DNA from: Bacteroides gallinarum DSM 18171 = JCM 13658
GTDB taxonomy: Bacteria; Bacteroidota; Bacteroidia; Bacteroidales; Bacteroidaceae
Length of the DNA stretch: 64,000 bases
Assembly: GCF_000374365.1 (NCBI RefSeq)
Contig: NZ_KB894129.1
Span: 42,444-106,443, forward strand
Direction of reading: 5' to 3'
The notes beneath the pieces were generated by a model that was given only the letters and a program-made list of their open reading frames with translations, made no database searches and was not told where the DNA came from. A program made the position numbers and the translations under genes. Positions 50,192-58,920 of the stretch are shown in pieces (positions within the stretch are counted from its first letter, which is position 1; each line of letters starts with the position of its first letter).

Positions 50192-52024
50192 TTACTTGAT
50201 ACCAAATGTCCTTTCCCTGCCTTCTTCCAAGGTCTGTTCCGATGTGCGGTAGTTTTCTTGGGTCATTTGCCTTGTTTCCTCATGCTTGGCCAGCACGGCA
50301 TTGGCGAGGGTATTTATCGGCAATGCTCCTTCCCGGCAGGCTTCGGCGGTATGGTATGGCAACAGGATGCTGCACGGCACACCGTCGATGTCCATAAAGA
50401 GGTTGTCTCCTTGCAGTACGGGATGGGCGAGCCTTGCATTCAACGGTTCATCGGGATAGGGCTTATACAGCTGTTTGGCCGGTGTTTCTTCTTGCCGCTC
50501 AAGAGCCTCCTGTCCGGCCTTGTTAAGCAGGTTCAAGCCGCCCATGCCTATCAGCACCATTTTCAACAAGGGGTTGCGGACGAACATGCCTAGCAAGATG
50601 GAGGCAATGGGCAGCAGGCTGTCCTTTACCCCGAATGATTTGGTATGACCGGTGAACAAGCCTATCAGCACATCGGGAAGCATGGAAACAACATAGCCCA
50701 GGTTCCTGCCCACACCGCCGATACCGTCTAATCCGAATGTCCTGAGCAGTCCATCCCAACCGTTTTCATTAGAGGGCTGTTGATCTGGTTGTCTAGTTTG
50801 TCGGGGCGATTGTGGCATTTGTGGCTCGTCCGATGTCGGTCCTTGACTGTCTGATGTCGGTGCTTGCCCGTCCGTAGAAAGGGGGTTCAAGCTGTTTATA
50901 CCCTTTGGTTCTTCTTGCAAGGCTTGTTGCTCAGCCAAGTATTCTTCCTCATGTCCGGGTGCCACAACCAAGGGCATATTCTTGTAGCGTTCATCGTTGC
51001 GTTTGTCTTCAAATATCTCGGGAAACATTGACTGGAGGCTGGGAAAATCCGGTAGGGTATTCTGCTCCATCCAATCCGCCCATACCGGTCTTTCGGTAAG
51101 GATGCCCATCGGCTTGGCCAATTGGCTGTTGACCGACAGCACATAGTCGTTCTCGTAGGATAGGATTTTGTTTCCTTGCTTGCGGAAGCCAGTGAACACG
51201 TTATCCTCCGCACCGAACACGGCACGGCTGATGCAATCTTCTACGGTGGGCGGTTTCTTTCCGGCATTCTCCTTGCCCTCGATGTACCACTCCACACCGT
51301 AGGAAGCGGCTTCCAAGCCCACCGTTCCTGCCAGTGCCGCCCAAGATGCGATGCCGCCGGTAGCCACGGCATCGGCAGCCAATGACACGCCGCGTCCGGC
51401 CCACTTTTCCCCGGTGGAAGGGTTATAGGCGGCCTCGCCCCTTGCGGCTATCTCCTGTTGTAAGGGGGAGCGCATCAACGAATCGGCAAACCCGAACAAG
51501 CTTCCCTCCATGCCCTTGCGCAGCACATATTCCACCGATGACTTGGGCATCTGCTCTTTGACCATGCGGTCAACCATCATCTGCTCCACCCGGTAGTCCA
51601 CGTAGGCGTATGCAAGGTCGCTACCTAACCGGGCAGACAGCTTGTTGTACTGCTCCTTGCCAATCTCGGCGACCACGGCCTCCCGCCATTCATGTGCCAA
51701 CAGTGCCAGGTCGGATGTGAATTCCTTGTTACCGGCGATGCGTTCGCGGCACATCTCCACATAGTCCTCGGCGGTCTTGCTGTTCCATTCACCCGTCAGA
51801 CGAAGGTACTGCAAAGTGGTGTCCGGCATACCCGTGCCCCTGGCGGCAAAGCTGCCCAGCAGCCCCATCGGACTGAGGGCGAATTCGCCGATCTCCTCCG
51901 CCTGTTTCTTGCCGATATAGTCCTTCACGCCACGCATGACGGGGGCGAAATGGGTGTCAAAGTAGCTTTGCAGGCAGTATTCCACTTCGGCAAACCGCTC
52001 GTTATGTCGTATATCCTTGCTCAT
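50192..52024 (-). CDS. Large conjugation-associated hypothetical membrane protein (610 aa)
   Basis: The 610-aa protein has glycine/alanine-rich segments (AADAVATGGIASWAALAGTV) and hydrophobic stretches around residues 450-520 (LGYVVSMLPDVLIGLF, LLPIASILLGMFV, LLKMVLIGMGGLNLL). A proline/glutamine-rich low-complexity linker (QMPQSPRQTRQPDQQPSNEN) lies in between. The C-terminus holds a soluble segment (VLQGDNLFMDIDGVPCSILL) resembling DUF3945-type pieces. No precise family is assigned. It lies 18 nt upstream of the ArdC-MutS fusion gene. Confidence 0.68.
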   Translation of the reverse strand: MSKDIRHNERFAEVEYCLQSYFDTHFAPVMRGVKDYIGKKQAEEIGEFALSPMGLLGSFAARGTGMPDTTLQYLRLTGEWNSKTAEDYVEMCRERIAGNKEFTSDLALLAHEWREAVVAEIGKEQYNKLSARLGSDLAYAYVDYRVEQMMVDRMVKEQMPKSSVEYVLRKGMEGSLFGFADSLMRSPLQQEIAARGEAAYNPSTGEKWAGRGVSLAADAVATGGIASWAALAGTVGLEAASYGVEWYIEGKENAGKKPPTVEDCISRAVFGAEDNVFTGFRKQGNKILSYENDYVLSVNSQLAKPMGILTERPVWADWMEQNTLPDFPSLQSMFPEIFEDKRNDERYKNMPLVVAPGHEEEYLAEQQALQEEPKGINSLNPLSTDGQAPTSDSQGPTSDEPQMPQSPRQTRQPDQQPSNENGWDGLLRTFGLDGIGGVGRNLGYVVSMLPDVLIGLFTGHTKSFGVKDSLLPIASILLGMFVRNPLLKMVLIGMGGLNLLNKAGQEALERQEETPAKQLYKPYPDEPLNARLAHPVLQGDNLFMDIDGVPCSILLPYHTAEACREGALPINTLANAVLAKHEETRQMTQENYRTSEQTLEEGRERTFGIK

Positions 52025-52028
52025 GATG

Positions 52029-52354
52029 TTAGGTGATGTTAAGTTGCTTCATCAGTTGTTCCTTGGTCTGTTCGATGGCGTTGCGGCAGGCTTCCATCTG
52101 CTTGGGATAGTATTTCTCCAGCAGGGTGTCCTTGGCTATCTCATCGTGGATGAACCCCACCGCTGTCTCCCGGTTGATCTCCACCGAGGCTTCCCCGTCC
52201 TCCTTGTTGTTGAACCAGGCTTTCGTCCACCAGCGCAAACCGGCCCGGTCGGGATAAACGGTGACAAGCCTGGGTATGTCGAAGCTACGCACGTCTATCT
52301 CCAGTCCTTCCAACGGGTCGGTGACGCCGATGGCGGCTACCGCTTCGTCAAGTC
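52029..52354 (-). pseudogene. C-terminal part of the M23 peptidase gene, out of frame after an A9 run
   Basis: Directly after the nine-A run on the minus strand (plus positions 52355-52363) a shifted frame continues without a break as RLDEAVAAIGVTDPLEGLEI and ends KQLMKQLNIT at 52029. Adding one A would join it to the upstream peptidase reading frame. It has no start codon of its own until an internal ATG at 52313-type position, so it is read as the lost C-terminus. It may be a real mutation, transcriptional slippage or a base-count error. Confidence 0.65.
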
Positions 52355-53164
52355 TTTTTTTTTACCGCTTTCGTCCAACGTGGAGAGGAACACCCCGTGA
52401 CGGAACGCCAAGTAGTCCAGGAAGTCGCCTATCAGCAGGTTTTGTACCTTGGCGGCGATGGGTATGGAGCGGCTGCCGATGCCGAGCGGGTTGGCCAACG
52501 AGGGTATCACCTCATAGAAATAGTTGCGGATAGCCGAAAGCGAGAAAATATTGCGTAGCGACTGGACGGTATGGCCGGATACCTTGTATTGTCCGCCCGC
52601 GATGTCCGTAAGGTAGTCGGGATAGAAGCGGAGCATCAGTTGCTCGATTTCCTCCCGGTCATCGTCATAGTCAGTGGGTATCTCCATTTCGAGGGTGTCG
52701 AAGTCGGGCATACCGGTATGTCCTTGTTGCTGCATCATCTTCAAATTGCCATAAATCATGGTGAGAAAGTCGATGGGGTTGATTTCTTCTCCGTCATACC
52801 GCACCTCCATGTGGAGCAGGTCGCCGCTGATGGCCAACACGCTCCCTGCCTTTACCTTTGCCCCGAACGGTGCCATCGCCCTTGCCAAATGGGCGTTGAT
52901 CACTTCATACTTGCCGTACCGTGTCACTTGGAACAGCCCGTGCGTGGGGTTGCTCCCGATTCCCGTCACCACGCCGTCGGCCACTGCGGCCAGTATGTAC
53001 CGGTGCGTGCCGAAATCCACGCCGTGGTGGAAAAACTGCTCGCCGGTCTTGGGATGGGTCTGTTCCCCATAGACCAAGAGAAGTTTCACTTCACCGTCCC
53101 GCACCTCAAACGGCATACAGTAGCCGCTTGCGGAAACAAGGTTCATTTCTTGTGTATAGTCCAT
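52337..53164 (-). CDS. M23 family metallopeptidase (frameshifted at its 3' end)
   Basis: The 275-aa product has the M23 lysostaphin fold: FFHHGVDFGTHRYILAAVAD (HxxxD), GLFQVTRYGKYEVINAHLAR, and GDLLHMEVRYDGEEINPIDF (HxE/H type). It probably cuts peptidoglycan cross-links during transfer. The frame runs through GGT AAA AAA AAA and stops soon after at LTKR; with one more A it would extend about 110 residues to 52029. It is the second wall hydrolase of the operon and has no signal peptide. Confidence 0.78.
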   Translation of the reverse strand: MDYTQEMNLVSASGYCMPFEVRDGEVKLLLVYGEQTHPKTGEQFFHHGVDFGTHRYILAAVADGVVTGIGSNPTHGLFQVTRYGKYEVINAHLARAMAPFGAKVKAGSVLAISGDLLHMEVRYDGEEINPIDFLTMIYGNLKMMQQQGHTGMPDFDTLEMEIPTDYDDDREEIEQLMLRFYPDYLTDIAGGQYKVSGHTVQSLRNIFSLSAIRNYFYEVIPSLANPLGIGSRSIPIAAKVQNLLIGDFLDYLAFRHGVFLSTLDESGKKKDLTKR

Positions 53165-53194
53165 ATTCTCGTTATTGTCAATTTTCTTTCCGTT

Positions 53195-53830
53195 TTATCT
53201 TCGCATTCCTCCCTGCCGTTCTTGCTCCTCTTGTTGCGTTTGCCCCACAGGTTGCGTCTGCTCAGTCCGTGAGTGGTTACCGATAAGCATCATGCCCAGC
53301 AGCAGGCCGCCTATCTTGCCTAACCAGCCGAAACGGCCAAACACCAACAAGGCGGAAGCTACCAAGCCGAGCATTCCCAAGCCCGACACGTTTCCTTTTC
53401 CCAAGTTGGAGAAGAAATTGCCGAACATATCCAAACCGTTCCCACCAGTTATGTTGCCTAAGAATGTTCCGATACCTCCCCATGTCTGGTTCATGGTGGA
53501 AACGCCATCCTTTACGCCTTGCAGGGCTTCACTTGCCTTGTCAACAGCTTGTTCTACACGGCCTGCGGCTTGTCCGGCCATTTCCACTCCTTTGTCCACG
53601 TTCTCTTCACCGACCAGCACGTCGGCCACGGTGCGCACCACCGGCTTGTCGTTCACGATGTTCTCCCACGCAAGGTAACCCATGCCGCCTCCGACGACTG
53701 CGGTCTTGGTGGCGTGCCCGAATCCGGCAAGGGTGCGTTGGGGATGCACCACCGCCCCGCTCATCGAGCGGGTGACGGGGTTGTTGACCAGTTTCTTGCC
53801 AAAACCCAGTATTCTTGCCCATCCTGCCAT
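53195..53830 (-). CDS. Small membrane protein (211 aa)
   Basis: Amphipathic glycine-rich segments (TKTAAVVGGGMGYLAWENIV) are followed by a strongly hydrophobic pair, LGMLGLVASALLVFGRF and LGKIGGLLLGMMLI, and a Gln-rich tail. The middle has a helical repeat-like stretch (MAGQAAGRVEQAVDKASEAL). It is likely an inner-membrane component of the operon's machine; no family is recognised. Confidence 0.66.
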   Translation of the reverse strand: MAGWARILGFGKKLVNNPVTRSMSGAVVHPQRTLAGFGHATKTAVVGGGMGYLAWENIVNDKPVVRTVADVLVGEENVDKGVEMAGQAAGRVEQAVDKASEALQGVKDGVSTMNQTWGGIGTFLGNITGGNGLDMFGNFFSNLGKGNVSGLGMLGLVASALLVFGRFGWLGKIGGLLLGMMLIGNHSRTEQTQPVGQTQQEEQERQGGMRR

Positions 53831-53863
53831 ATCCTATAATATTTTGTAGTTGTTTTCATCCGT

Positions 53864-54547
53864 TTATAAATCTCCGTTTCTTCTCCATCTGCGCATGGCG
53901 GCACGGGCGATTTCTGCCTTGTCCGCTTTTTGCGGCCTTGCCCCTTCATCGATGGTCGCCCACACATCGGCCAGCGAGGTGTATTTCACCGCCAAAGTCA
54001 GGTGGCGCAGTTTTTGGTTCATTGCTTTCAACTTCGGCCGGATGCCGAACACCAATTCTATCCGTTGTTTCTCGGTCATCTTGTTGTCGCTCAGGCATAC
54101 TTGCCGGATGTCGTTCACGATTTCCACGCTGCCCAATATCAGTTCTTGATAGATGCGGTTGCGGTTCGGGGTGAGTGCCACGGCAATGGCATTCCCTGCA
54201 TGGCTGCGCAGTTGGTCGTTCAGGCTTCCCATGTTCTCGGCCAACTTGCCTACCTCGTGGTAGAAGCCGTATATCTGTGCCGCATAGCTGATGATGTCAC
54301 GGAAAGAATCGAGGTAGTCGTTGAACTTCCGTTGGATGTCCGTCGTGCCTTCCACTTCCTCCCGTGTCCAGATATGCCCGGTGGTCTGCATCAGCATCGC
54401 CCGTTCCTGTGCCTTCAACTGGTCTTCCGCCTTTTCGGTATAGAGGTAAACCATCCCGGCCAGGGTCGGGTCGATTTGCGCCTTTAATTGCAACGAACAG
54501 ACAAACAGCAAGCCCATTATCACGATATGTTTCTTTATCCCTCCCAT
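53864..54547 (-). CDS. Secreted helical protein, paralogue of the next gene (227 aa)
   Basis: A signal peptide (HIVIMGLLFVCSLQLKAQ) precedes a helical domain. The C-terminal motif YTSLADVWATIDEG ... IARAAMRRWRR is shared with the upstream neighbour (YTMTDVWNSVTAGM ... VAHAALDRWRR). This shows a tandem duplication followed by divergence. It is probably periplasmic. No function is recognised. Confidence 0.72.
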   Translation of the reverse strand: MGGIKKHIVIMGLLFVCSLQLKAQIDPTLAGMVYLYTEKAEDQLKAQERAMLMQTTGHIWTREEVEGTTDIQRKFNDYLDSFRDIISYAAQIYGFYHEVGKLAENMGSLNDQLRSHAGNAIAVALTPNRNRIYQELILGSVEIVNDIRQVCLSDNKMTEKQRIELVFGIRPKLKAMNQKLRHLTLAVKYTSLADVWATIDEGARPQKADKAEIARAAMRRWRRNGDL

Positions 54548-54571
54548 GCTTCATTCATCATTATTTTTTCT

Positions 54572-55264
54572 TCATTGAATGATTTTTGCCGCCCTCCTCC
54601 ATCTGTCTAAGGCAGCATGGGCCACTTCCCCGTTGCTACGGTCTATCATCCCGGCCGTGACGCTGTTCCACACGTCTGTCATGGTGTAGTAGCGGATGCT
54701 CAGATGCAGCAGGTACAGTTTCTTGCTGAAAGCATCCAGCCTGTCGGACAAAGCCCAGAGGGTTTCGCTCCGTTCTGCACCTGTCAGCATGTTCTGCGGC
54801 CCTCCGGTAGCTACGGCATTTCTGAGTAGCGTATAAACCGAAACAAGTTCAGTGGCCGTTTCAATGTAGAGGTTGTTCATGCTCATCGTGGCGACAATGC
54901 CTTGCGGATTGTGGGTGATGGCCTTGCGCAGTTTGCCAAGAGTGATGAAAATGCGTACCCCGTCCTCATACAGGGTGGTGGCTGCTTTCAGCGAGGAGGC
55001 ATAACCTTCCACCGTTTGCAGGTAGTCGCTGTATTTGCGTTCCCATTCATGAATGCGGTTGAACTCGGCGGCGATGGTGTTCTGCAAGACCGCCGTTTTA
55101 GTCTGGCCTTCAATCTGGTCTTGTATCTGGCTATTGATAGCCTCGTTGCCTTCTGCCAAGGCCAACCATTCCAAAGGGTTGGTCTGTACGAATTGAGCTT
55201 GTACCCGGATGCCGGCGCACAAGGCAAATACGATGGCCCATATCTTAACGGTTCGTGATTTCAT
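54572..55264 (-). CDS. Secreted helical protein, paralogue of the 53.9-kb gene (230 aa)
   Basis: A signal peptide (VKIWAIVFALCAGIRVQAQ) is followed by coiled-coil-like helices (EFNRIHEWERKYSDYLQTVE). The shared C-terminal motif YTMTDVWNSVTAG/RWRR follows. The layout (signal, long helices, no membrane anchor) recalls periplasmic VirB5/TraF-like minor components, but no homology is claimed. It overlaps the PH-domain gene by 20 bp. Confidence 0.72.
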   Translation of the reverse strand: MKSRTVKIWAIVFALCAGIRVQAQFVQTNPLEWLALAEGNEAINSQIQDQIEGQTKTAVLQNTIAAEFNRIHEWERKYSDYLQTVEGYASSLKAATTLYEDGVRIFITLGKLRKAITHNPQGIVATMSMNNLYIETATELVSVYTLLRNAVATGGPQNMLTGAERSETLWALSDRLDAFSKKLYLLHLSIRYYTMTDVWNSVTAGMIDRSNGEVAHAALDRWRRAAKIIQ

Positions 55265-55751
55265 AGATTCCCTTTCTTCGTTTGTTCAATTCTACCCGTC
55301 CACGGATGACAGTCACCAAATCGTCATTTATCCCCATGCCGATGATGTCAAGCTGTGGCGTGGTGCGGTCGCCTGAATGGACGCTCACGGTTTTCAGCCC
55401 GCAAAGTTGTTGCAGCAGGTTGCTCCGCTCGGCGAAATCCACTACCCGGTATAGTTCCACGTAATCGCTGCTCCGGGTAATCACCCCATGTTCATATATC
55501 AGTTGTTCGTCCGTAATGCGGTAAATCATGCGTTTGAGGTAGATAAAACGGTAAGCCAAGACCAACGACATGGCCACTGACAACCAAAGCAACAATCCCT
55601 TGAACGGCATTCCGTCCATCCCGGCACAAGCGTAACCGCACAGGTCGAGCGTCAGCAACGGCAGGTTGTCGATAAAAAACTGCAACGTCCGTGGTCGTAA
55701 TTGCAGGGTGCCGGGTAGCATGAATGGGGATTGTGAATTAATCTGTGTCAT
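55245..55751 (-). CDS. Membrane protein with bacterial PH (bPH2-like) domain (168 aa)
   Basis: Two hydrophobic segments (LLTLDLCGYACAGM, LLLWLSVAMSLVLAYRFIYL) are followed by a bPH2-type domain (YRITDEQLIYEHGVITRSSD, YVELYRVVDFAERSNLLQQL, VTVIRGRVELNKRRKG). bPH2 domains occur in membrane proteins of the YdbS/YdbT type; the role here is unknown. It overlaps the toprim gene stop by 4 bp (ATGA) and the secreted paralogue gene by 20 bp, indicating tight coupling. Confidence 0.78.
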   Translation of the reverse strand: MTQINSQSPFMLPGTLQLRPRTLQFFIDNLPLLTLDLCGYACAGMDGMPFKGLLLWLSVAMSLVLAYRFIYLKRMIYRITDEQLIYEHGVITRSSDYVELYRVVDFAERSNLLQQLCGLKTVSVHSGDRTTPQLDIIGMGINDDLVTVIRGRVELNKRRKGIYEITNR

Positions 55752-56998
55752 CGCCTGAATCTGGTTTGTTTTTCTTCTGTATTATCTTGTTCCATGCTCT
55801 CGTCCATCCGTTTGTCCAAGAGTTGGTCGTTCCAGTCCTTGTAACCCTCGCTGGGAGGACGGTAATCGATATGCTGTTTATCCAAGCCGAGTTCCTTACA
55901 GATGGCGTCAAAGTCAAAGGTGGCCACATTCATTTCGTGTCGCCCATATTTGCCGGTCAAGTCGGTGACAACCAACGTGTCCTTCTTGGTCGTATGCGAG
56001 TTGAATGTCCGTCCGTTCATCTGCAAGGCGAAGTTCACGGCATAGAGTTGTCCCGCACGGTCGCGGTCGAAACAGAGGTGGTGGTTGGCTTCAGGGGTCT
56101 GTTCCAGCATCCCGGCAAATTGCCTGATGCTTGGTGTGCCGCCCGTGGAAACGAACACGGCGTTGCCCAAGTCGGCGTATGCCACAGTTTCCTTCTTTTC
56201 GATTTGGTAGAACGCCATCGCATCGAAGGCGCTCTCAAACCAGTACACATCCTTGGCTCCTGATAAGGGGGCTGTAAAGCCCACATCGCTACGATGGCTG
56301 TTGAGTCGGCCTATCCACATTCCTTCCGTGGCGTTGCTCCCTGCCGCCATGCCCTTGTAGGCGGTCTTGCCCTCGGCATTGGGGCGGCTGCGTTCTTCCA
56401 AGCCGACAATCTGTTGGCCCGGCCACGCCGGCAGCGACAACGGAAAAGCGAGGTTGGTGAATGACTTGCCGTCCGTCCGGTGCTTGGAGGCAAGGCAGAA
56501 ATGGCTGCAGAAGGCACGTTGGGTGTCGAGGTTTATGCCCCGGTTCTTGAAATAGGGATAAAACTTCTTCTGGCTCTCCCAATCGTCCATGCGGAAGGCT
56601 TGCAGGTCGTATTCGTCGATATCAAACGGTTTGCCCTCCTTGCCGGGGTTGAATATCCTTGTTTCACGGATTTCCTGCGGTTCGTTCAACAGGCGGCGGC
56701 ATACGAGGTTGACCAACCGGTCGGCGGACATCCCCGGAGTGTATTCGGCAAAGAAGTGGGGATGTTCCTTGATGAAGGAGATGACGTTGTAGTTCTTGCG
56801 TTCGGGTGGTTGGAAGCAGCAGAAGCCGTTGCCGGTGACGATGAACTTGTCGCCGCGCACCCTGCGCCCGTCGCTGTCAATGCGGACATACGACGGATAA
56901 CGCAGTCCGTCACGACGGTTCAGCCGATAGCCTGCGTCCACCAGCAATTCCTGTATGCTCAGTCGCCTCTTGTAATCCTCGTAAGTCAGTTCTGCCAT
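55748..56998 (-). CDS. Toprim domain primase-like protein (DUF3991 type)
   Basis: The 416-aa protein resembles CHC2/DUF3991-toprim proteins. The N-terminal part (IQELLVDAGYRLNRRDGLRY, NVISFIKEHP) lacks an obvious zinc finger. The toprim part has VYWFESAFDAMAFYQIEKKE (glutamate) and HHLCFDRDRAGQLYAVNF (DxD). It may prime complementary-strand synthesis or process DNA at transfer. The ATG at 56998 is chosen over an upstream TTG. Confidence 0.8.
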   Translation of the reverse strand: MAELTYEDYKRRLSIQELLVDAGYRLNRRDGLRYPSYVRIDSDGRRVRGDKFIVTGNGFCCFQPPERKNYNVISFIKEHPHFFAEYTPGMSADRLVNLVCRRLLNEPQEIRETRIFNPGKEGKPFDIDEYDLQAFRMDDWESQKKFYPYFKNRGINLDTQRAFCSHFCLASKHRTDGKSFTNLAFPLSLPAWPGQQIVGLEERSRPNAEGKTAYKGMAAGSNATEGMWIGRLNSHRSDVGFTAPLSGAKDVYWFESAFDAMAFYQIEKKETVAYADLGNAVFVSTGGTPSIRQFAGMLEQTPEANHHLCFDRDRAGQLYAVNFALQMNGRTFNSHTTKKDTLVVTDLTGKYGRHEMNVATFDFDAICKELGLDKQHIDYRPPSEGYKDWNDQLLDKRMDESMEQDNTEEKQTRFRR

Positions 56999-57044
56999 GA
57001 CCAATTCTCAATTCCCCATTCTTAATTCTTCATTCTTCGTTGAA

Positions 57045-58658
57045 TCACATTCCATGCCGCATCTCATGCTGCATTCGCTCCGTGTTCACGGCCGCCTCGT
57101 AGTTGCGTGCCGCCACATCCATCGGTGTGTCCACACCGGGCTTGAAATAGCAGCGTGGGGGTGGAGGGCCGTGCCTTTCTAAGTAGATGTCGGGGCGTGG
57201 GCCACGGCCCAGTTCGCCCATAACGGCCACGCCCGCCAACAAAGCCGCCCCGATTTTCGTTCCCAACGGCACGTTGTCCCTCGATTTCATGTCCACTTCC
57301 CCGAATATCTTGGAAAACAGTTTCAAGCGGTGGTAGTCGTCGATGGCCATGAACTTGTCATATTGCTTCTGGGTGATTTCGTGGCTCACGGCCTCTCCGT
57401 CAATGACGGCGGTCATACGGTACTTGCCCTCGATCTCGGTGGGCTCTACCCGAATCTCGTCCACCGTTACCTCCCGTCCGTGCCGCCCCTCCCTGTACCA
57501 GCCCTTGTCGGGATGGATATAAGCAAGGTCGTTACCGTCCATCACCACCGTACCTTTGGGCAGCTCCCTTTCTTCGGGCACTACGGATAACCCTTCATTG
57601 GCATATTGTCCTTGCCCGCCTTGCAATCCCTGCATTCCTTGCTCCAGTTGCTCCGCTTGGGCAAGCTGGCGGTTCAGGTCTTCAGTGACAGCCGGATGCA
57701 GTTCGATGGCAATCATTTTGTCGCTGTTCAGCATATCCATCGTGATGGGAACGGAAAAGTCCTCTTTGATGATGCCATTGATGATTTCCAGCCGCTTTTC
57801 CACCGGCATTTCCTGCGCGGAATTGTGGGTCAATGCAGCCAGTTCCTCCTCTTTCAAGTCATATTGCAGGTCTGCGGGAATGGAGGTGGATTGTATGGTC
57901 AGCGTCTTGCGTTCGGGGTCGATAAGTATGCCGTGGCTTGCCAGGCATTCCTGCCATTTCTCATGGGTGAAATAGACAGGAGAAGTAATGAGGGTGTGAT
58001 AGGGCTTGGCAGGCTCGGTGGGGCGTGGTCTGGGTTGTAAGGGTGTGATGACCGTTTCCAGTTCCTCCAACACATCCTGCCCGGCCACCGTAGCGGTGGG
58101 ATGCCCCTTGTAGTAGAAGCCATAACCGCCGCTCTGCAACTCTCCGGGTTTCATGCGTCCGTCAGGCCGGTTGGGCACTATCGGTGCGCCGGGATAGTAA
58201 AGGTTACCGCCGATGCGTCGCAGGTGGAAGCCGTCCTGCTGGCGGGGTGTCCAGCCGAGGAAGCAGGCTCCCCAAGGGTGGCGCAAAGGAAATGGGTGTC
58301 CAAGCCGCCCGTATTCGCCCGCACCGATGCGGTAGCCGTGCAGCCCCATGGCCACTCGTCCGTTGGCGTTCCGTGCGTGTACGAAATCCCTGGGCAGGTC
58401 GAAATCTGCCGCTACGATGCTGGCGAAGGTGTTGTAGCACCTTCGGTTTGCGTAGTTCGTGCCCCAGTCGGTCAGTGCCTGCAACTGCTTTTCGGTAATG
58501 GGATAGGAAAGCAACGGGGAGTCATGCCCCTGCACAAGCAGGACGAAGCCTTCGCTACTTCCCGCTATATGTCCTCTCATGCCGTTGCGGGCCAACAGGT
58601 CTCGCATCTCCGGCGGCAGTTCCAAGGGGCGGGGGTTGGTATTCTTTCGTATGCTCAT
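57045..58658 (-). CDS. DUF3945-like conjugation-associated protein (537 aa)
   Basis: The protein contains repeated short modules (LSYPITEKQLQALTDWG; VSHEITQKQYDKFMAIDDYH) of the type found in DUF3945/DUF4099 proteins of Bacteroidales elements. A glutamine/glycine-rich linker (QLEQGMQGLQGGQGQYANEG) and a short hydrophobic segment (IGAALLAGVAVMGEL) follow. The function is unknown. Its start is 31 nt after the small 74-aa gene. Confidence 0.66.
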   Translation of the reverse strand: MSIRKNTNPRPLELPPEMRDLLARNGMRGHIAGSSEGFVLLVQGHDSPLLSYPITEKQLQALTDWGTNYANRRCYNTFASIVAADFDLPRDFVHARNANGRVAMGLHGYRIGAGEYGRLGHPFPLRHPWGACFLGWTPRQQDGFHLRRIGGNLYYPGAPIVPNRPDGRMKPGELQSGGYGFYYKGHPTATVAGQDVLEELETVITPLQPRPRPTEPAKPYHTLITSPVYFTHEKWQECLASHGILIDPERKTLTIQSTSIPADLQYDLKEEELAALTHNSAQEMPVEKRLEIINGIIKEDFSVPITMDMLNSDKMIAIELHPAVTEDLNRQLAQAEQLEQGMQGLQGGQGQYANEGLSVVPEERELPKGTVVMDGNDLAYIHPDKGWYREGRHGREVTVDEIRVEPTEIEGKYRMTAVIDGEAVSHEITQKQYDKFMAIDDYHRLKLFSKIFGEVDMKSRDNVPLGTKIGAALLAGVAVMGELGRGPRPDIYLERHGPPPPRCYFKPGVDTPMDVAARNYEAAVNTERMQHEMRHGM

Positions 58659-58689
58659 CTCAGGTTATTCTCATGCTGTTATACGATAA

Positions 58690-58914
58690 TCAGGCATCGC
58701 CGCTGGCGAGTGCCGTTTCTATCTCCTCCTGCTTCATGTCGAGAAAGCGCAAGGCGGTGTCGTCGTCCATTGGCAGGTCGCGCAGGCGGCAGTACTTTTC
58801 GTATTCCGTCCTCCATTCCCTCGAATGGTGCCATACATAGTCTTTCCAACCATATTCACCGCTCTGCACCTTTTCCACAAGGGTTTCTTCCGGGTAGTAT
58901 TCTTCTTTTGACAT
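58690..58914 (-). CDS. Small acidic hypothetical protein (74 aa)
   Basis: The product (MSKEEYYPEETLVEKVQSGE ... IETALASGDA) is acidic, with DDDTALRFLDMKQEEIETAL near its end. It lies 6 nt after the 254-aa gene. This kind of small protein is common before DUF3945 genes on such elements. No function is known. Confidence 0.65.
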   Translation of the reverse strand: MSKEEYYPEETLVEKVQSGEYGWKDYVWHHSREWRTEYEKYCRLRDLPMDDDTALRFLDMKQEEIETALASGDA

Positions 58915-58920
58915 GACGCC

